A DNA stretch of 64,000 bases from Bradyrhizobium elkanii USDA 76 (GCF_023278185.1 NZ_CP066356.1:4704001-4768000); one strand, 5' to 3'; shown: positions 6,792 to 15,124, counted from the first letter of the stretch. Translations and numbers: made by a program. The notes: a model not told the origin generated them from the sequence alone.

Positions 6792-7234
6792 CCGACGTTC
6801 CCGCATCCAATGGTATGGGGCTGACCGCACGCATGCTCGACGCGCTGAGAGCGATCACCGAATTTGTCGGGCGTCACGGCGCGATGCCGTCGCGCAGCCA
6901 GCTGGCCGGCGTGATGGGCTGCAGCAAAAACAACGCCAACCGGCTGATGGATAGCTTGGTCGAACGGGGCGAGCTGTCGGCCGTGACAAGGAACGGCTGG
7001 GTCTCGGTCGCCGGCTTTGGTCGCGAGGGAATCCTGATCTCGGTCCGGCCACATATCGCGGCGCGGTTGGCGGCCTATTGCGCGGCGAACGGCGAGAAGG
7101 TCACGGCCGTCGTCGATGACGCGATCGAGCTGCATCTCGACGAGCTGCAGGGGACCTACGCGACCGCCGTGCCGTGCGGCGACGGCGTCGCTTTGGTGCC
7201 GATCGCTGAGGGCGAGGAGGGCGGTGCGCAATGA
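6788..7234 (+). CDS. Winged-helix regulator with LexA-like HTH
   Basis: Encodes 148 residues. The HTH (ALRAITEFVGRHGAMPSRSQLAGVMGCSKNNANRLMDSLVERGEL, about 15-60) resembles the LexA/MarR-type N-terminal winged helix. A C-terminal part (ISVRPHIAARLAAYCAANGEKVTAVVDDAIELHLDEL) resembles a ribbon-helix-helix. The start is TTG at 6788, overlapping the previous stop by 4 nt, with a near-perfect AGGAGGT 6-7 nt upstream; ATG at 6812 is the alternative. It is a probable transcriptional regulator within the early operon. Confidence 0.72.
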   Translation: MTDVPASNGMGLTARMLDALRAITEFVGRHGAMPSRSQLAGVMGCSKNNANRLMDSLVERGELSAVTRNGWVSVAGFGREGILISVRPHIAARLAAYCAANGEKVTAVVDDAIELHLDELQGTYATAVPCGDGVALVPIAEGEEGGAQ

Positions 7235-9132
7235 CGCCGCTCGCGATCCATCCTTATGCGAACCTGTTCCCGCTGATCGAGGGGCAGGAATTCTATGAAA
7301 TGGCCGAGGACGTGCGCGTCAACGGCCTGCGCGAGCAGATCGACCTCGTCGATGTCGACGGCGTCATGCAGATCCTCGACGGCCGCAACCGTTATCGGTG
7401 CCTGGTCTGGATCGTGACCAAGGGCGAGCCGCTCGGCGAGGGATGGGAGGGGCACGCCGGCCGCATCCTGACGGCCGCCGATCTCGCCAACCATGACGAC
7501 ATCTGGCTGTATCAGGAGATCAACCCCGATTATTACGGCGGCGATCTCCTCAGCTACGTGCTGTCGAAAAACCTCAACCGGCGGCATCTGACCGACGACG
7601 ATCGGCGGATCGTCGCCGCTAAGCTGGTGAGCTTGCGGCAGGGACGGCCGAGCGAGAAAACTTCGCATATTGCGAACATTAGCCGCGAGCAGGCTGCGGC
7701 CGTGATGTCGACCGACGTCGCCGGCATCGATCGCGCGCGGTCGGTCCTGGCCCATGCCGTGCCGGAGATCGTCGACGCGGTCGAGCATGGCAAGGTGTCC
7801 GTGGCCGCCGCGGCCGAGATCGCGGCGCAGCCGACCGAGCGCCAGGCCGAGATCGTGGCGGCGCTGCCTCGCGATGCCGAGGGCAAGCTGACGCCGGAGG
7901 TCAAGAAAGCGCTGGCGCCGGTGATCAAGGAAATTCGCCGCGAGAAGGTGCGGGCCAAGCGGGAGCGCCGCGACGCACGCGAGCAGGAAACCGGCCGTCG
8001 GCTGCAGGCGTTGCCGGAAAAGAATTTCGGCGTCGCGATCGAGGATTTCGAGTGGGACCACGCAACCTGGTCTCGCGAGACCGGCACCGAGCGCCATCCG
8101 TCGATGCACTATGAGACGGCAGAGGACGCGCACACCCCGGAGGAGATCGTCGCGCGCTGTGCCGAGCGGTTCGCCTGCCTTGCCGATGACTGCGTCCTGT
8201 TCAAATGGACCACCATCCCACATCTGGCGATCGCGATCCGGACGCTCGAGCTGCAGGGCTTCCGCTATGTCACGCATCTGGTCTGGAACAAGGTGCGGTC
8301 GGGTGCAGCGCGTGGCTCTGGTTACTGGTTCACCGGCGAGCATGAGATCGTGCTCGTCGGCGTGCGCGGCAAGGTTGACGCGCCGGCCACGGCGCATTTC
8401 CGCAGCAACTTCTCGGCGCCGGTCGGCGAGCATTCCGCGAAGCCAGACAATCTGCATGAGATCATCGAATTTCACTGGCCGACCACGCCAAAGGTGGAAT
8501 TCAACGCGCGGCGCTCGCGCCCTGGCTGGACTTGCTGGGGCTTTGATGCGCCGGAGAATGCGGTCGACAAGCCGGAAGATACGGCAGGTATAGAAGCGAC
8601 CGCCGAGGACGCGCCGAGTCATGGCGGCGCGTCCTCACAGATTGCGAACGGCAGCGACGTGACGCGTGCTGCCGAGCCTCCAGCCCTCTCCGCCGGTGTT
8701 GCCCCGGCCGAGCATGGGGAAGTCGTGTCGGATGCCGCCGCGCCCGCGGCCCGCGCCGACGCAGCTGTGTCGCCAGCGAACCGACCTGGAGCGAATTCTG
8801 AGGATGACGGGCTTGATATCCCAGCATTCCTGCGCCGTGCGCCGATCGCACAGACCGAGATGGACCTCGCGCGCATAGATCGGGCGCCGGCCGAGGTCGT
8901 CGACGATCGCCTGCAAACCCGGCTACCGCTGACCGAGGACGAGCTCGAGCTGCGCGAGGCGTTGCTCGCGATCGACGCCGGCACCGAATGCCCGTGGTCG
9001 ATCATGCGCCAGGCGATCGGCGCCGGCTACGCGCACGCCACGACAACCAAGATCATGGTGACTGACGAGGGCCGCGCCTTCCTGGCACAGCTCGTCGGGT
9101 CGGCGCCGGCAGCGATCGAGGCGCGGGCATGA
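7231..9132 (+). CDS. ParB-like/MT-A70 adenine methyltransferase fusion
   Basis: Encodes 633 residues. Residues 1-110 are a ParB/sulfiredoxin-like nuclease-type domain (GLREQIDLVD, ILDGRNRYRC, SKNLNRRHLT); 120-255 are a helical linker with HTH-like repeats; about 265-450 match the MT-A70 family (YETAEDAHTPEEI, VLFKWTTIPHLAIAIRTLELQGF, WFTGEHEIVLVGVRGK, KPDNLHEIIE). At the catalytic DPPW position the sequence reads D272-F-E-W275. The last 180 residues are a low-complexity linker plus a helical domain. ParB/MT-A70 fusions are known in phages, where they may protect DNA from restriction. The altered motif leaves activity uncertain. Confidence 0.8.
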   Translation: MTPLAIHPYANLFPLIEGQEFYEMAEDVRVNGLREQIDLVDVDGVMQILDGRNRYRCLVWIVTKGEPLGEGWEGHAGRILTAADLANHDDIWLYQEINPDYYGGDLLSYVLSKNLNRRHLTDDDRRIVAAKLVSLRQGRPSEKTSHIANISREQAAAVMSTDVAGIDRARSVLAHAVPEIVDAVEHGKVSVAAAAEIAAQPTERQAEIVAALPRDAEGKLTPEVKKALAPVIKEIRREKVRAKRERRDAREQETGRRLQALPEKNFGVAIEDFEWDHATWSRETGTERHPSMHYETAEDAHTPEEIVARCAERFACLADDCVLFKWTTIPHLAIAIRTLELQGFRYVTHLVWNKVRSGAARGSGYWFTGEHEIVLVGVRGKVDAPATAHFRSNFSAPVGEHSAKPDNLHEIIEFHWPTTPKVEFNARRSRPGWTCWGFDAPENAVDKPEDTAGIEATAEDAPSHGGASSQIANGSDVTRAAEPPALSAGVAPAEHGEVVSDAAAPAARADAAVSPANRPGANSEDDGLDIPAFLRRAPIAQTEMDLARIDRAPAEVVDDRLQTRLPLTEDELELREALLAIDAGTECPWSIMRQAIGAGYAHATTTKIMVTDEGRAFLAQLVGSAPAAIEARA

Positions 9133-9506
9133 GCGACAGGGTGTCCCTGACCCGGCAGATCTCGGCGGTCGAGGCTGAGCTGCGGGACGTGCGCAGCGGC
9201 GCGCGCACCAAGGTGAGCATGCGGCGAGAGGGGATCGAGGCGGCGCTCAAGACGCTGCGCTGGCTCGACCAGAACGCGCAGCGCGTTGGTCCGATGCCGC
9301 AGACCCATGTCGGCGGCGTCTGCGTCTCGCTGACGCGGCAGATCAGCACGGTCGGCGCCGAGATCAACGCGCGAGGCAGTAGCGCGCGGGCCAAGCTGAC
9401 CGCATCGCAGGCTCAATATCAATGCGACGGCCTCGAGGCCGCCGCGAACACGCTGCGCTGGCTGCAGCAGAACGAGGCGCGCATCAGGGGAGTGATGGGG
9501 CAGTGA
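9129..9506 (+). CDS. Hypothetical protein with internal duplication
   Basis: Encodes 125 residues consisting of two copies of a unit of about 55 residues. Copy 1 has VSLTRQISAVEAELRDV...KTLRWLDQNAQR; copy 2 has VSLTRQISTVGAEINAR...NTLRWLQQNEAR. Both are helical, probably a pair of helical hairpins. The start overlaps the methyltransferase stop by 4 nt and its stop overlaps the next GTG. No family recognised. Confidence 0.68.
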   Translation: MSDRVSLTRQISAVEAELRDVRSGARTKVSMRREGIEAALKTLRWLDQNAQRVGPMPQTHVGGVCVSLTRQISTVGAEINARGSSARAKLTASQAQYQCDGLEAAANTLRWLQQNEARIRGVMGQ

Positions 9507-10054
9507 AGCAAACGAAACTGGCGTCTCTTGCGGAGAGTGCGATCAACGTCCTGGTCGGCTTTGGTGTCAGCCTGGCCGCGCAGTTCTATTTTCTGCCGCT
9601 GCTCGGCGCCACGGTCTCAATAGGGCAGAACATCACGTTCGCTCTGATCATGACCGTAATCTCGATCTGCAGGTCGTACTTGCTGCGCCGGCTGTTTGAG
9701 GCGCTGCATATCCGTCGGCCGCTTTCGCCATTTATGCAGGCCGTTATCGCGGAGCGCTTTCGCCAGATCGAGCGCGAGGGTTGGTCGACTGAGCACGACG
9801 ACGGATACGATCGCGGCACGCTGGGCCGAGCCGGCGCTGCGTTCATCCTGCATGCCGGCACGGAATCGCCAACTGTGCCGCGCGAATGGCCTTGGACGCG
9901 CGAATGGTGGAAGCCGGCGGGCTATCGGCGAGACCTCGTTCGCGGCGTCGCATTGGCGATCGCCGAGGGCGAGCGGTTCGATCGCAACCGCAATCCGACC
10001 AATGTGCCTGCTCGACTGAGGCGGCCGTCGGCTCCGCGGGAGCAGCAGCAATGA
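9503..10054 (+). CDS. DUF7220-like membrane domain fused to a phage soluble domain
   Basis: Encodes 183 residues starting with GTG at 9503 (overlaps the previous stop by 4 nt). Residues 1-70 have the pattern KQTKLASLAESAINVLVGFGVSLAAQ...FALIMTVISICRSYLLRR, two membrane spans followed by a basic segment, as in small DUF7220-type phage proteins. Residues about 80-180 (VIAERFRQIEREGWSTEHDDGYDRGTLGRAGAAFI) match a widespread phage domain with the AERxRQIExEGWxxEHDD signature, of uncertain function. The two are usually separate genes, so this is a fusion. Role unknown. Confidence 0.7.
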   Translation: MKQTKLASLAESAINVLVGFGVSLAAQFYFLPLLGATVSIGQNITFALIMTVISICRSYLLRRLFEALHIRRPLSPFMQAVIAERFRQIEREGWSTEHDDGYDRGTLGRAGAAFILHAGTESPTVPREWPWTREWWKPAGYRRDLVRGVALAIAEGERFDRNRNPTNVPARLRRPSAPREQQQ

Positions 10055-10230
10055 CGCAGCTCGAGATCGCTGCGGCCTTTGTCGTCGCCTTCGGCCTGTT
10101 CATGTTCGGCTATGCGCTCGGCTGGCTGCATCGCGGCCTGCCGCGTGGTCACCAGCCGCGCGGCAATTTCATTCCGCCGACCTTGCCGATGTCCGGCTCT
10201 GCCATGCCGCCCGCGCCGAGGAAGCGATGA
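10051..10230 (+). CDS. Small single-span membrane protein
   Basis: Encodes 59 residues: one membrane helix (LEIAAAFVVAFGLFMFGYALGWL, about 4-26) then a Pro/Gly/Arg-rich tail. ATG at 10051 overlaps the upstream stop, and its stop overlaps the start of the cytosine methyltransferase. Function unknown. Confidence 0.6.
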   Translation: MTQLEIAAAFVVAFGLFMFGYALGWLHRGLPRGHQPRGNFIPPTLPMSGSAMPPAPRKR

Positions 10231-12098
10231 CGCAGCGGAAAATCGTCGTCGACCTGTTCTGCGGTTCTGGCGGCTCGTCGGAGGGCGCCGAGGAGGCATT
10301 TAATCGCCTCGGCCTCGATATCGATCTGCGCTGCCTGAACCATTGGCCTGTCGCAATCGAGACGCACTGGCGCAACCACCCGGCCGCGATCCACTATTGC
10401 CAGGATATCGCGACGGCCCGGCCGCAAAAGGTCGTTCCGGAGGGCTATGTCGACCTGCTGATGGCGTCGCCGAGCTGCACGCATCATTCGCCGGCGCGGG
10501 GTGGGCGGCCGACCTCCGACCAGCTGCGTTCCGACCCGTGGCACATCATCCCCTGGCTGACTGAGCTGCGCGTCAGTCGCATGATCGTCGAGAACGTCTG
10601 GGCCTATGTGAAGTGGGGGCCGGTCGATCCTGAGACGCAGCGGCCGATCAAGGAACGCGAGGGCGAATATTACCGCGCGTGGATCGAGACCATCCGCAGC
10701 TTAGGGGCGACCTCGATCGAGTGGCGCAAGCTGAACGCGGCCGATTTCGGCGGCTTCACCACGCGCGAGCGTTATTTCGGCTTCTTCCGGTTTGACGGCC
10801 GACCGCTGCTGCTACCGGTCGCGACGCATGCGAAGCGGTCGCGGGCCGAGGCGAAGGGGCTGAAGCCGTGGCGGCCGGCGCGCGACATCATCGACTGGTC
10901 GATCAAGGGCCGCTCGATCTTCGCTCGGCCGCGTCCGCTGGCGCCGAAAACCATCGCGCGCATCCTGGCCGGCGCCATCAAGTTCGATTGGCCGGGCGTG
11001 CTGATCTGGATGCTCGTCGTCGAGCTGCAGCGCTCGCTGATGCATGCGCTGCGCTTCTGCCTGGCGCGGCGGCATTCGTCGCGCGCGGATCTGCAGCGGC
11101 GCAACCGCAAGCGCGTCATGGTCTATGTGGAGTGGCTGCGCAAGATCCGCGACGGCGAGGTGACGGGCGGCGCGGGCGATGCCGCGCCGATGCTGGTGAC
11201 CCTGCGCAACAACGCCGACGGCAGATCTGTGGCGTCGCCGGCGCCGACGATCGCGGCGAACGGAACGCATCTCGGCCTGGCGCAACCGATCATCATCAAG
11301 CAGCATTTCCGGCGAGACCAGCAATCGGTCGACGAGCCGGCGCCGGCCTCGACCGGCGTCGCCCGGATCGGTCTGGTCGAGCCGTTCCTGCTCAACCGCC
11401 ATGGCGATGGCTACGGCGACAGCCGCGCGCATTCGCTCGCGGAGCCTGCGCCGACAGCCAATTGCGACGGCGGCGGTTATGTCGTCGAGCCGTTCGTGCT
11501 GTCGCGCCACGGCGGCGGCGAGCCGCGATCGACGGCGGAGCCGGTGCCGACGCAGGTCGCAAAGCACTCGCATGTGCTGATCTCGCCCTATTACGGTTCC
11601 GGCTCCGGCGAGACCTGTCGGAGCGCCGATGATCCATTGCCGGTCGCGACGGCCAAGGCGCGGTTCGGCATGGTGATGCCGGTGACGCATTCGGACGTGT
11701 CCAACCGGGCGCGCGACGTCGAGACCGACCCGCTGGCGACGCTGACCACGGCCAAACGCGGCGAGCTGGCCTTCATCACCGCGCAGTTCGGCGAGCGGGC
11801 CGGGCAGGCGCCGCGTGTGCACGATCTCGCGCTGCCAGCGCCAGTGATCTGTGCGGCCGGTCATATCAACCTGGTCGAGACGACCGGGCATGACATCCTG
11901 TTCCGGATGCTTGAGCCGCATGAGCTGGCGGCCGCGATGGGTTTCGGGCGCCGCGGCAAGCGTTACGAGTTCACCGGCACCAAGACCGAGCAGGTCAAGC
12001 AGATTGGCAACGCCGTCGAGGTCAACCAGATGGCGGCGAACGTCTACGCCATCATGCAGGATGACGCCGCGCCGGCATTTCTGGAGGCGGCGGAATGA
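10227..12098 (+). CDS. C5-cytosine DNA methyltransferase with tandem repeat insertion
   Basis: Encodes 623 residues. Motif I FCGSGG (11-16); motif IV with catalytic C84 as SPSCTHHS instead of PCQ; motif VI V121-ENV; motif VIII FGGFTTRERYFGFF (174-187); motif X IGNAVEVNQMA (593-603). The SPxC variant is common in phage enzymes. Between motifs VIII and X the target-recognition region holds about seven tandem 32-38-residue repeats (about 321-551) with recurring EPxPT and a Gly/Arg loop. It transfers a methyl group from SAM to cytosine C5, probably to protect phage DNA from host restriction. All catalytic elements are present. Confidence 0.9.
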   Translation: MTQRKIVVDLFCGSGGSSEGAEEAFNRLGLDIDLRCLNHWPVAIETHWRNHPAAIHYCQDIATARPQKVVPEGYVDLLMASPSCTHHSPARGGRPTSDQLRSDPWHIIPWLTELRVSRMIVENVWAYVKWGPVDPETQRPIKEREGEYYRAWIETIRSLGATSIEWRKLNAADFGGFTTRERYFGFFRFDGRPLLLPVATHAKRSRAEAKGLKPWRPARDIIDWSIKGRSIFARPRPLAPKTIARILAGAIKFDWPGVLIWMLVVELQRSLMHALRFCLARRHSSRADLQRRNRKRVMVYVEWLRKIRDGEVTGGAGDAAPMLVTLRNNADGRSVASPAPTIAANGTHLGLAQPIIIKQHFRRDQQSVDEPAPASTGVARIGLVEPFLLNRHGDGYGDSRAHSLAEPAPTANCDGGGYVVEPFVLSRHGGGEPRSTAEPVPTQVAKHSHVLISPYYGSGSGETCRSADDPLPVATAKARFGMVMPVTHSDVSNRARDVETDPLATLTTAKRGELAFITAQFGERAGQAPRVHDLALPAPVICAAGHINLVETTGHDILFRMLEPHELAAAMGFGRRGKRYEFTGTKTEQVKQIGNAVEVNQMAANVYAIMQDDAAPAFLEAAE

Positions 12099-12439
12099 GC
12101 GAGATTGAGACCTGTCCCACGTGCAAACGATTTACTGAGACCGGCCGGCAGCAGCTCGCCCTGCGGCACCGCGCCAATCCGATCTCTAAAATCGACCTGT
12201 CTAGGCCGCTGGAATTCATCCTCGCCGATCTCCGCCGCGACATGGTTGACCTGCGCGGCAGGCTAAATGACGCCCGCATGGGCTTCACCGGTTGGGCCGA
12301 TCAGGTGCAGGCGGTCGAGGGGCTCCTAACCTGCGGCATCATTGCGATGCATGGCCTCGTCGAGGACGCGAAGGAACATCGGCAGAAGTGGGAAAGCGCG
12401 TCGGGTCCATCTGACCAGCCAGCAGATGGTGCCAAATGA
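12095..12439 (+). CDS. Hypothetical protein with N-terminal CPTC
   Basis: Encodes 114 residues. A CPTCKRF pair near the N-terminus could form half of a zinc site. The rest is helical (ILADLRRDMVDLRGRLNDARMGFTGWADQVQAVEGLLTCGIIAM). Overlaps the methyltransferase stop and the next start by 4 nt. Family not recognised; position suggests an accessory early role. Confidence 0.6.
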   Translation: MSEIETCPTCKRFTETGRQQLALRHRANPISKIDLSRPLEFILADLRRDMVDLRGRLNDARMGFTGWADQVQAVEGLLTCGIIAMHGLVEDAKEHRQKWESASGPSDQPADGAK

Positions 12440-12690
12440 CGATCGAGGAAACTTCGCAAATTGCGAAGATTAGGCCGCTGTCGACCCGGCATCGTTGGGG
12501 CGAGCGCGTCGAGTTGTCGCCGTTCAAGTCCGAAACGGAATGCTCGCGCTGCGGCGTGGTCCGCGCCTCGCTCAAGCGTTTCGACGAGCATGGTCGCGGC
12601 AGCTTCTGGAAAGAATTTTGGCGGGATGGCGATCGCGTCGATCTCGATCCCGGCACAACGCCGCCGTGTGACGCGAGACTCGAGGTGTGA
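12436..12690 (+). CDS. Small hypothetical protein with CxxC
   Basis: Encodes 84 residues with a Cys pair (ECSRCGVVRASL near 36) in a beta-rich context plus a further Cys in the tail (TTPPCDARLEV), suggesting a small zinc ribbon-like fold. Overlaps both neighbours by 4 nt. Function unknown. Confidence 0.58.
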   Translation: MTIEETSQIAKIRPLSTRHRWGERVELSPFKSETECSRCGVVRASLKRFDEHGRGSFWKEFWRDGDRVDLDPGTTPPCDARLEV

Positions 12691-12929
12691 GTAGGCCGCT
12701 CGACACGGTGCTTAGGGCTTTGGCCGAGGAAAACCCGGAAGCTGTGCGGCTTGCCGATGCGATCTGCTGGCTCGCATTCAAGGGGAAAGAGCTGGGTGAG
12801 CTGGCGCCGAGCGGCCTGTTTCGGCGGGAATGGCTGGGCCGACTGGCTCGCGCGGTCGAGGTCGGCGCGCCGTCGCGCATGACCGGCGAGCAGATCGCAG
12901 ACCGCATTCTGCAGGTGCCTGCAGCGTGA
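12687..12929 (+). CDS. Small helical hypothetical protein
   Basis: Encodes 80 residues starting at GTG 12687, which overlaps the previous stop by 4 nt. It is entirely helical in pattern (LDTVLRALAEENPEAVRLADAICWLAFKGKELGEL... EQIADRILQV). The position just before the replication-type gene suggests an early role. No family recognised. Confidence 0.55.
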   Translation: MSRPLDTVLRALAEENPEAVRLADAICWLAFKGKELGELAPSGLFRREWLGRLARAVEVGAPSRMTGEQIADRILQVPAA

Positions 12930-12984
12930 ATTTCAGTGCTGTTGCGTCGCGTTATCCGACCCTCTTTGATCAGGAAATGAAGCT

Positions 12985-14223
12985 ATGACGACCGCGAAAC
13001 GGCGACCCCGCCGCATCGCCGCCGACGAGGCGCACAGCTGGGCGCGGCATTTACGGCTGCGAAATCCAGGGGCGAAAGATGTTCTTAAGAACCTAACGAT
13101 CTATGTCGACGGCGAGGGCTGTTGCTGGGTCGGCATCCCGTCGCTGGCCGAGGATCTCGAAATGTCGCCGGACACCATCCGGCGCCGGCTGGCGTGGCTC
13201 GAGATGGTTGGCGCGATCTCGCGCGAGGCGCAGTGGATCGACGAATACGGCGTCCGCAACGGGCAGCAGCGCGGCAGGCGAACGACGGATAAAATCCGCC
13301 TGTTGTTCGAGGCCGACGTCGACGTGATCGAGGCACGCGCGGCCGGCGAAATTGTCGACGCGGAAAACGACGCTGTTTCAACGGCATCTGACCCTAGCAA
13401 GTTGCGAGGGTCAGACCCTCATGCTGGGACTCGGTTGGGACTCGGCCGACCCTCGCAATCGTGCGAGGGCCTAATCTCTGAACCTGAACCTGAAGATTCC
13501 CCCCAAGCCCCCATGGGGGGCGGGCGTGAGCCGTCTCAGGACGGTGAAGGGGAAGCGGAGCCCGAGCATTTCGCCGAGGCGTGGGATGCGTGGCCGGTGA
13601 AGCTGCGACGCGACCTTGCGCTGGCCGAATTCGGCAAGTTGTCGCCGCCCGATCGCGCGCTGTGCCGTGCGGCGATCCCGCATTTCCTCAAGATGCTTCG
13701 CGATCTCCGGCGCAACCACGTTCCGAATTTCCATCTCTGGGTGCGGACGCGCGGCTTCGACGAGTTCCCGAACGCAGGCAAGCCAGCGGAAAAGCCGGCG
13801 CAGCCGACCCGGCGTCTCGTCCAGGGCGACGAGCTGAGCGGATTGCAGGTCGCTGTGTCGATCGCCGAACGCCGTGATCTGCCGCTGGTGCAAGACCAGA
13901 CGCTCGGCTGGGGCTATTGGACAGCGATGCCGCCGCAACCCGATCTCGTCGCCATGTCGAAACATTTCGGCGTTGACCGCGACAGTTGGCTGATCGTCGA
14001 GCCGGGCTCGCCGCAGTTTGCTGCCTGGCGCGATCGGTTCAAGCTGTGGCTCGGTGTCGAGCCGCAGGCAGAGCGCATCTTCCTCGAGCCGTTCGATCCG
14101 AACGTGCACGGGGTGTCGTCGTCAAATCCGAATTTCAGGTTGCGCAAGGCGAGGTCGGGCTTCCGCGTGCCGCGTGAGTTTCCGCCGCTGCGCGATGGCA
14201 AATGGTCAAGGGAGAGCGAATGA
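12985..14223 (+). CDS. Replication initiator-like protein (lambda O-like organisation)
   Basis: Encodes 412 residues. An HTH_36-type winged helix occupies about 25-110 (WVGIPSLAEDLEMSPDTIRRRLAWLEMVGAISREAQW...). A low-complexity linker (about 120-190) follows, then a helical domain (EAWDAWPVKLRRDLALAEFGKLSPPDRALCRAAIPHFLKML), the type seen in phage replication/primosome loading proteins, and a C-terminal beta-rich part. The linker-coding DNA holds iteron-like palindromes, as in lambda gene O. It probably binds an intragenic origin and recruits host helicase. No phage helicase gene is seen, consistent with use of DnaB. Function inferred. Confidence 0.68.
   Translation: MTTAKRRPRRIAADEAHSWARHLRLRNPGAKDVLKNLTIYVDGEGCCWVGIPSLAEDLEMSPDTIRRRLAWLEMVGAISREAQWIDEYGVRNGQQRGRRTTDKIRLLFEADVDVIEARAAGEIVDAENDAVSTASDPSKLRGSDPHAGTRLGLGRPSQSCEGLISEPEPEDSPQAPMGGGREPSQDGEGEAEPEHFAEAWDAWPVKLRRDLALAEFGKLSPPDRALCRAAIPHFLKMLRDLRRNHVPNFHLWVRTRGFDEFPNAGKPAEKPAQPTRRLVQGDELSGLQVAVSIAERRDLPLVQDQTLGWGYWTAMPPQPDLVAMSKHFGVDRDSWLIVEPGSPQFAAWRDRFKLWLGVEPQAERIFLEPFDPNVHGVSSSNPNFRLRKARSGFRVPREFPPLRDGKWSRESE
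13389..13471. other. Candidate intragenic replication origin (iteron cluster)
   Basis: A 25-bp near-palindrome: TGACCCTAGCAA (13389-13400), G, TTGCGAGGGTCA (13402-13413), with one mismatched pair. Further units are GACCCTC (13414-13420), GACCCTCGCAA (13448-13458) and TGCGAGGGCC (13462-13471). Between them lies the direct repeat GGGACTCGG (13426-13434 and 13437-13445). All sit in the disordered-linker part of the initiator-like gene, where protein constraint is low, matching the arrangement of lambda ori inside O. A mere coding repeat is the alternative. Confidence 0.5.
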
Positions 14224-14897
14224 ACATGCACTACGAAAAGGGGCAATTCGTCGGTTACGTCACGGTCGCGGGCCCGAGGTCCGAGGTCCCTGTTCCGAAC
14301 CGCTGGTATTTGCGGCAGTGCTCGCCGGGCTGCGACGCTCGTGTGATTGAGCGGCTCCGTATGCTTGATGTCAGCGCGTGGTCACCGACTATTGTTCGGT
14401 TCATCGATCGCCGCACAGGCAAAGTCGCGGCAAAGCCTCACCTCGGCAAGCGCGTGGAAAAGCCGTTTCTGCCGGGTCTGATCTTCATTCCTGATTTCGA
14501 GCTGAACAGCGCAGCGATGCGCCATGGTGTTCCGGATCTCGGTGAATTCCTGCGGGTCACAGTTTCTGGCGGTGGCAGAGTTATCGAGCGCTCTGACTTT
14601 ATGCGGGAAGTTCACCTGGTCGACGAATATACGTTCGCGTCGATGAGGGTAGTGGACATGGCCGTCCTGCGCGACATCGTGAACGACGAGAACGGCGTGC
14701 GTATCGGGCGCGGCCGTCGTGGGAACTACAAGCCTGGTGACATGATCTATATCGTTGACGGCGATAGCCCGCTATTCGCGTTCGCCGCCGAGGTAAAACG
14801 AGGAATTGACTCAAGGGGGCGACTCAATGCCTTCATTGCGTCGTTGATGGGCGGCGTTTCGGTCGATCTTTCCGAAACGCAGGTTGAGCCGGCTTAG
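14220..14897 (+). CDS. NusG-family transcription elongation factor, phage-encoded
   Basis: Encodes 225 residues. The N-terminal NGN-type domain spans about 27-115: RWYLRQCSPGCDARVIERL, then a basic loop and KPFLPGLIFIP, the counterpart of the PLFPGYLF strand in NusG. The C-terminal KOW-type domain (168-225) has GNYKPGDMIYIVDGDSPLFA and RLNAFIASLMGGVSVDLSETQVEPA, matching NusG's FKxGDxVxIxDGPF...V.L...QVE pattern. ATG at 14220 overlaps the previous stop. It is the last gene before about 435 bp of tandem hairpins and the late operon, so it probably binds host RNA polymerase and acts as antiterminator (Q-like role). Family call is by pattern; role is inference. Confidence 0.78.
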   Translation: MNMHYEKGQFVGYVTVAGPRSEVPVPNRWYLRQCSPGCDARVIERLRMLDVSAWSPTIVRFIDRRTGKVAAKPHLGKRVEKPFLPGLIFIPDFELNSAAMRHGVPDLGEFLRVTVSGGGRVIERSDFMREVHLVDEYTFASMRVVDMAVLRDIVNDENGVRIGRGRRGNYKPGDMIYIVDGDSPLFAFAAEVKRGIDSRGRLNAFIASLMGGVSVDLSETQVEPA

Positions 14898-14993
14898 GGA
14901 TCGCCATCGCGGCCTAACGGTTCAACGTCAAGCGGAACGCTTGATGCCTCGCGATCTGGGTGATTCCAGATCGACGCGCGAAGCGCACCCACG

Positions 14994-15018
14994 AAGCCCA
15001 GCCATCGCGCCGGGCTTT
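14994..15018 (+). terminator. Terminator-like hairpin 1 of the late leader
   Basis: AAGCCC (14994-14999) pairs with GGGCTT (15012-15017), followed by TG. Inner GC pairs can extend the stem. The T tract is short, so the terminator would be weak. Confidence 0.5.
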
Positions 15019-15095
15019 GTCGTATCAGAGTGTAGCCTCTGAAATGGCAATCGAGCGGGAAGGCGGGGCCGCTACCGTCTGGAGCCGCAACATTG

Positions 15096-15124
15096 AGCCC
15101 GGCACGGCAACGTGCCGGGCTTTT
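15096..15124 (+). terminator. Strong terminator 2 of the late leader
   Basis: An 11-bp perfect GC-rich stem (15096-15106 with 15111-15121), GCAA tetraloop and a TTTT run to 15124. Canonical intrinsic terminator. It would stop early transcripts unless antiterminated. Confidence 0.75.

Noticed and set aside
7156..8622. 488-codon minus-strand open frame opposite the ParB/MT-A70 gene
   Set aside because: No conserved motif and no ribosome site; shadow of the methyltransferase gene.
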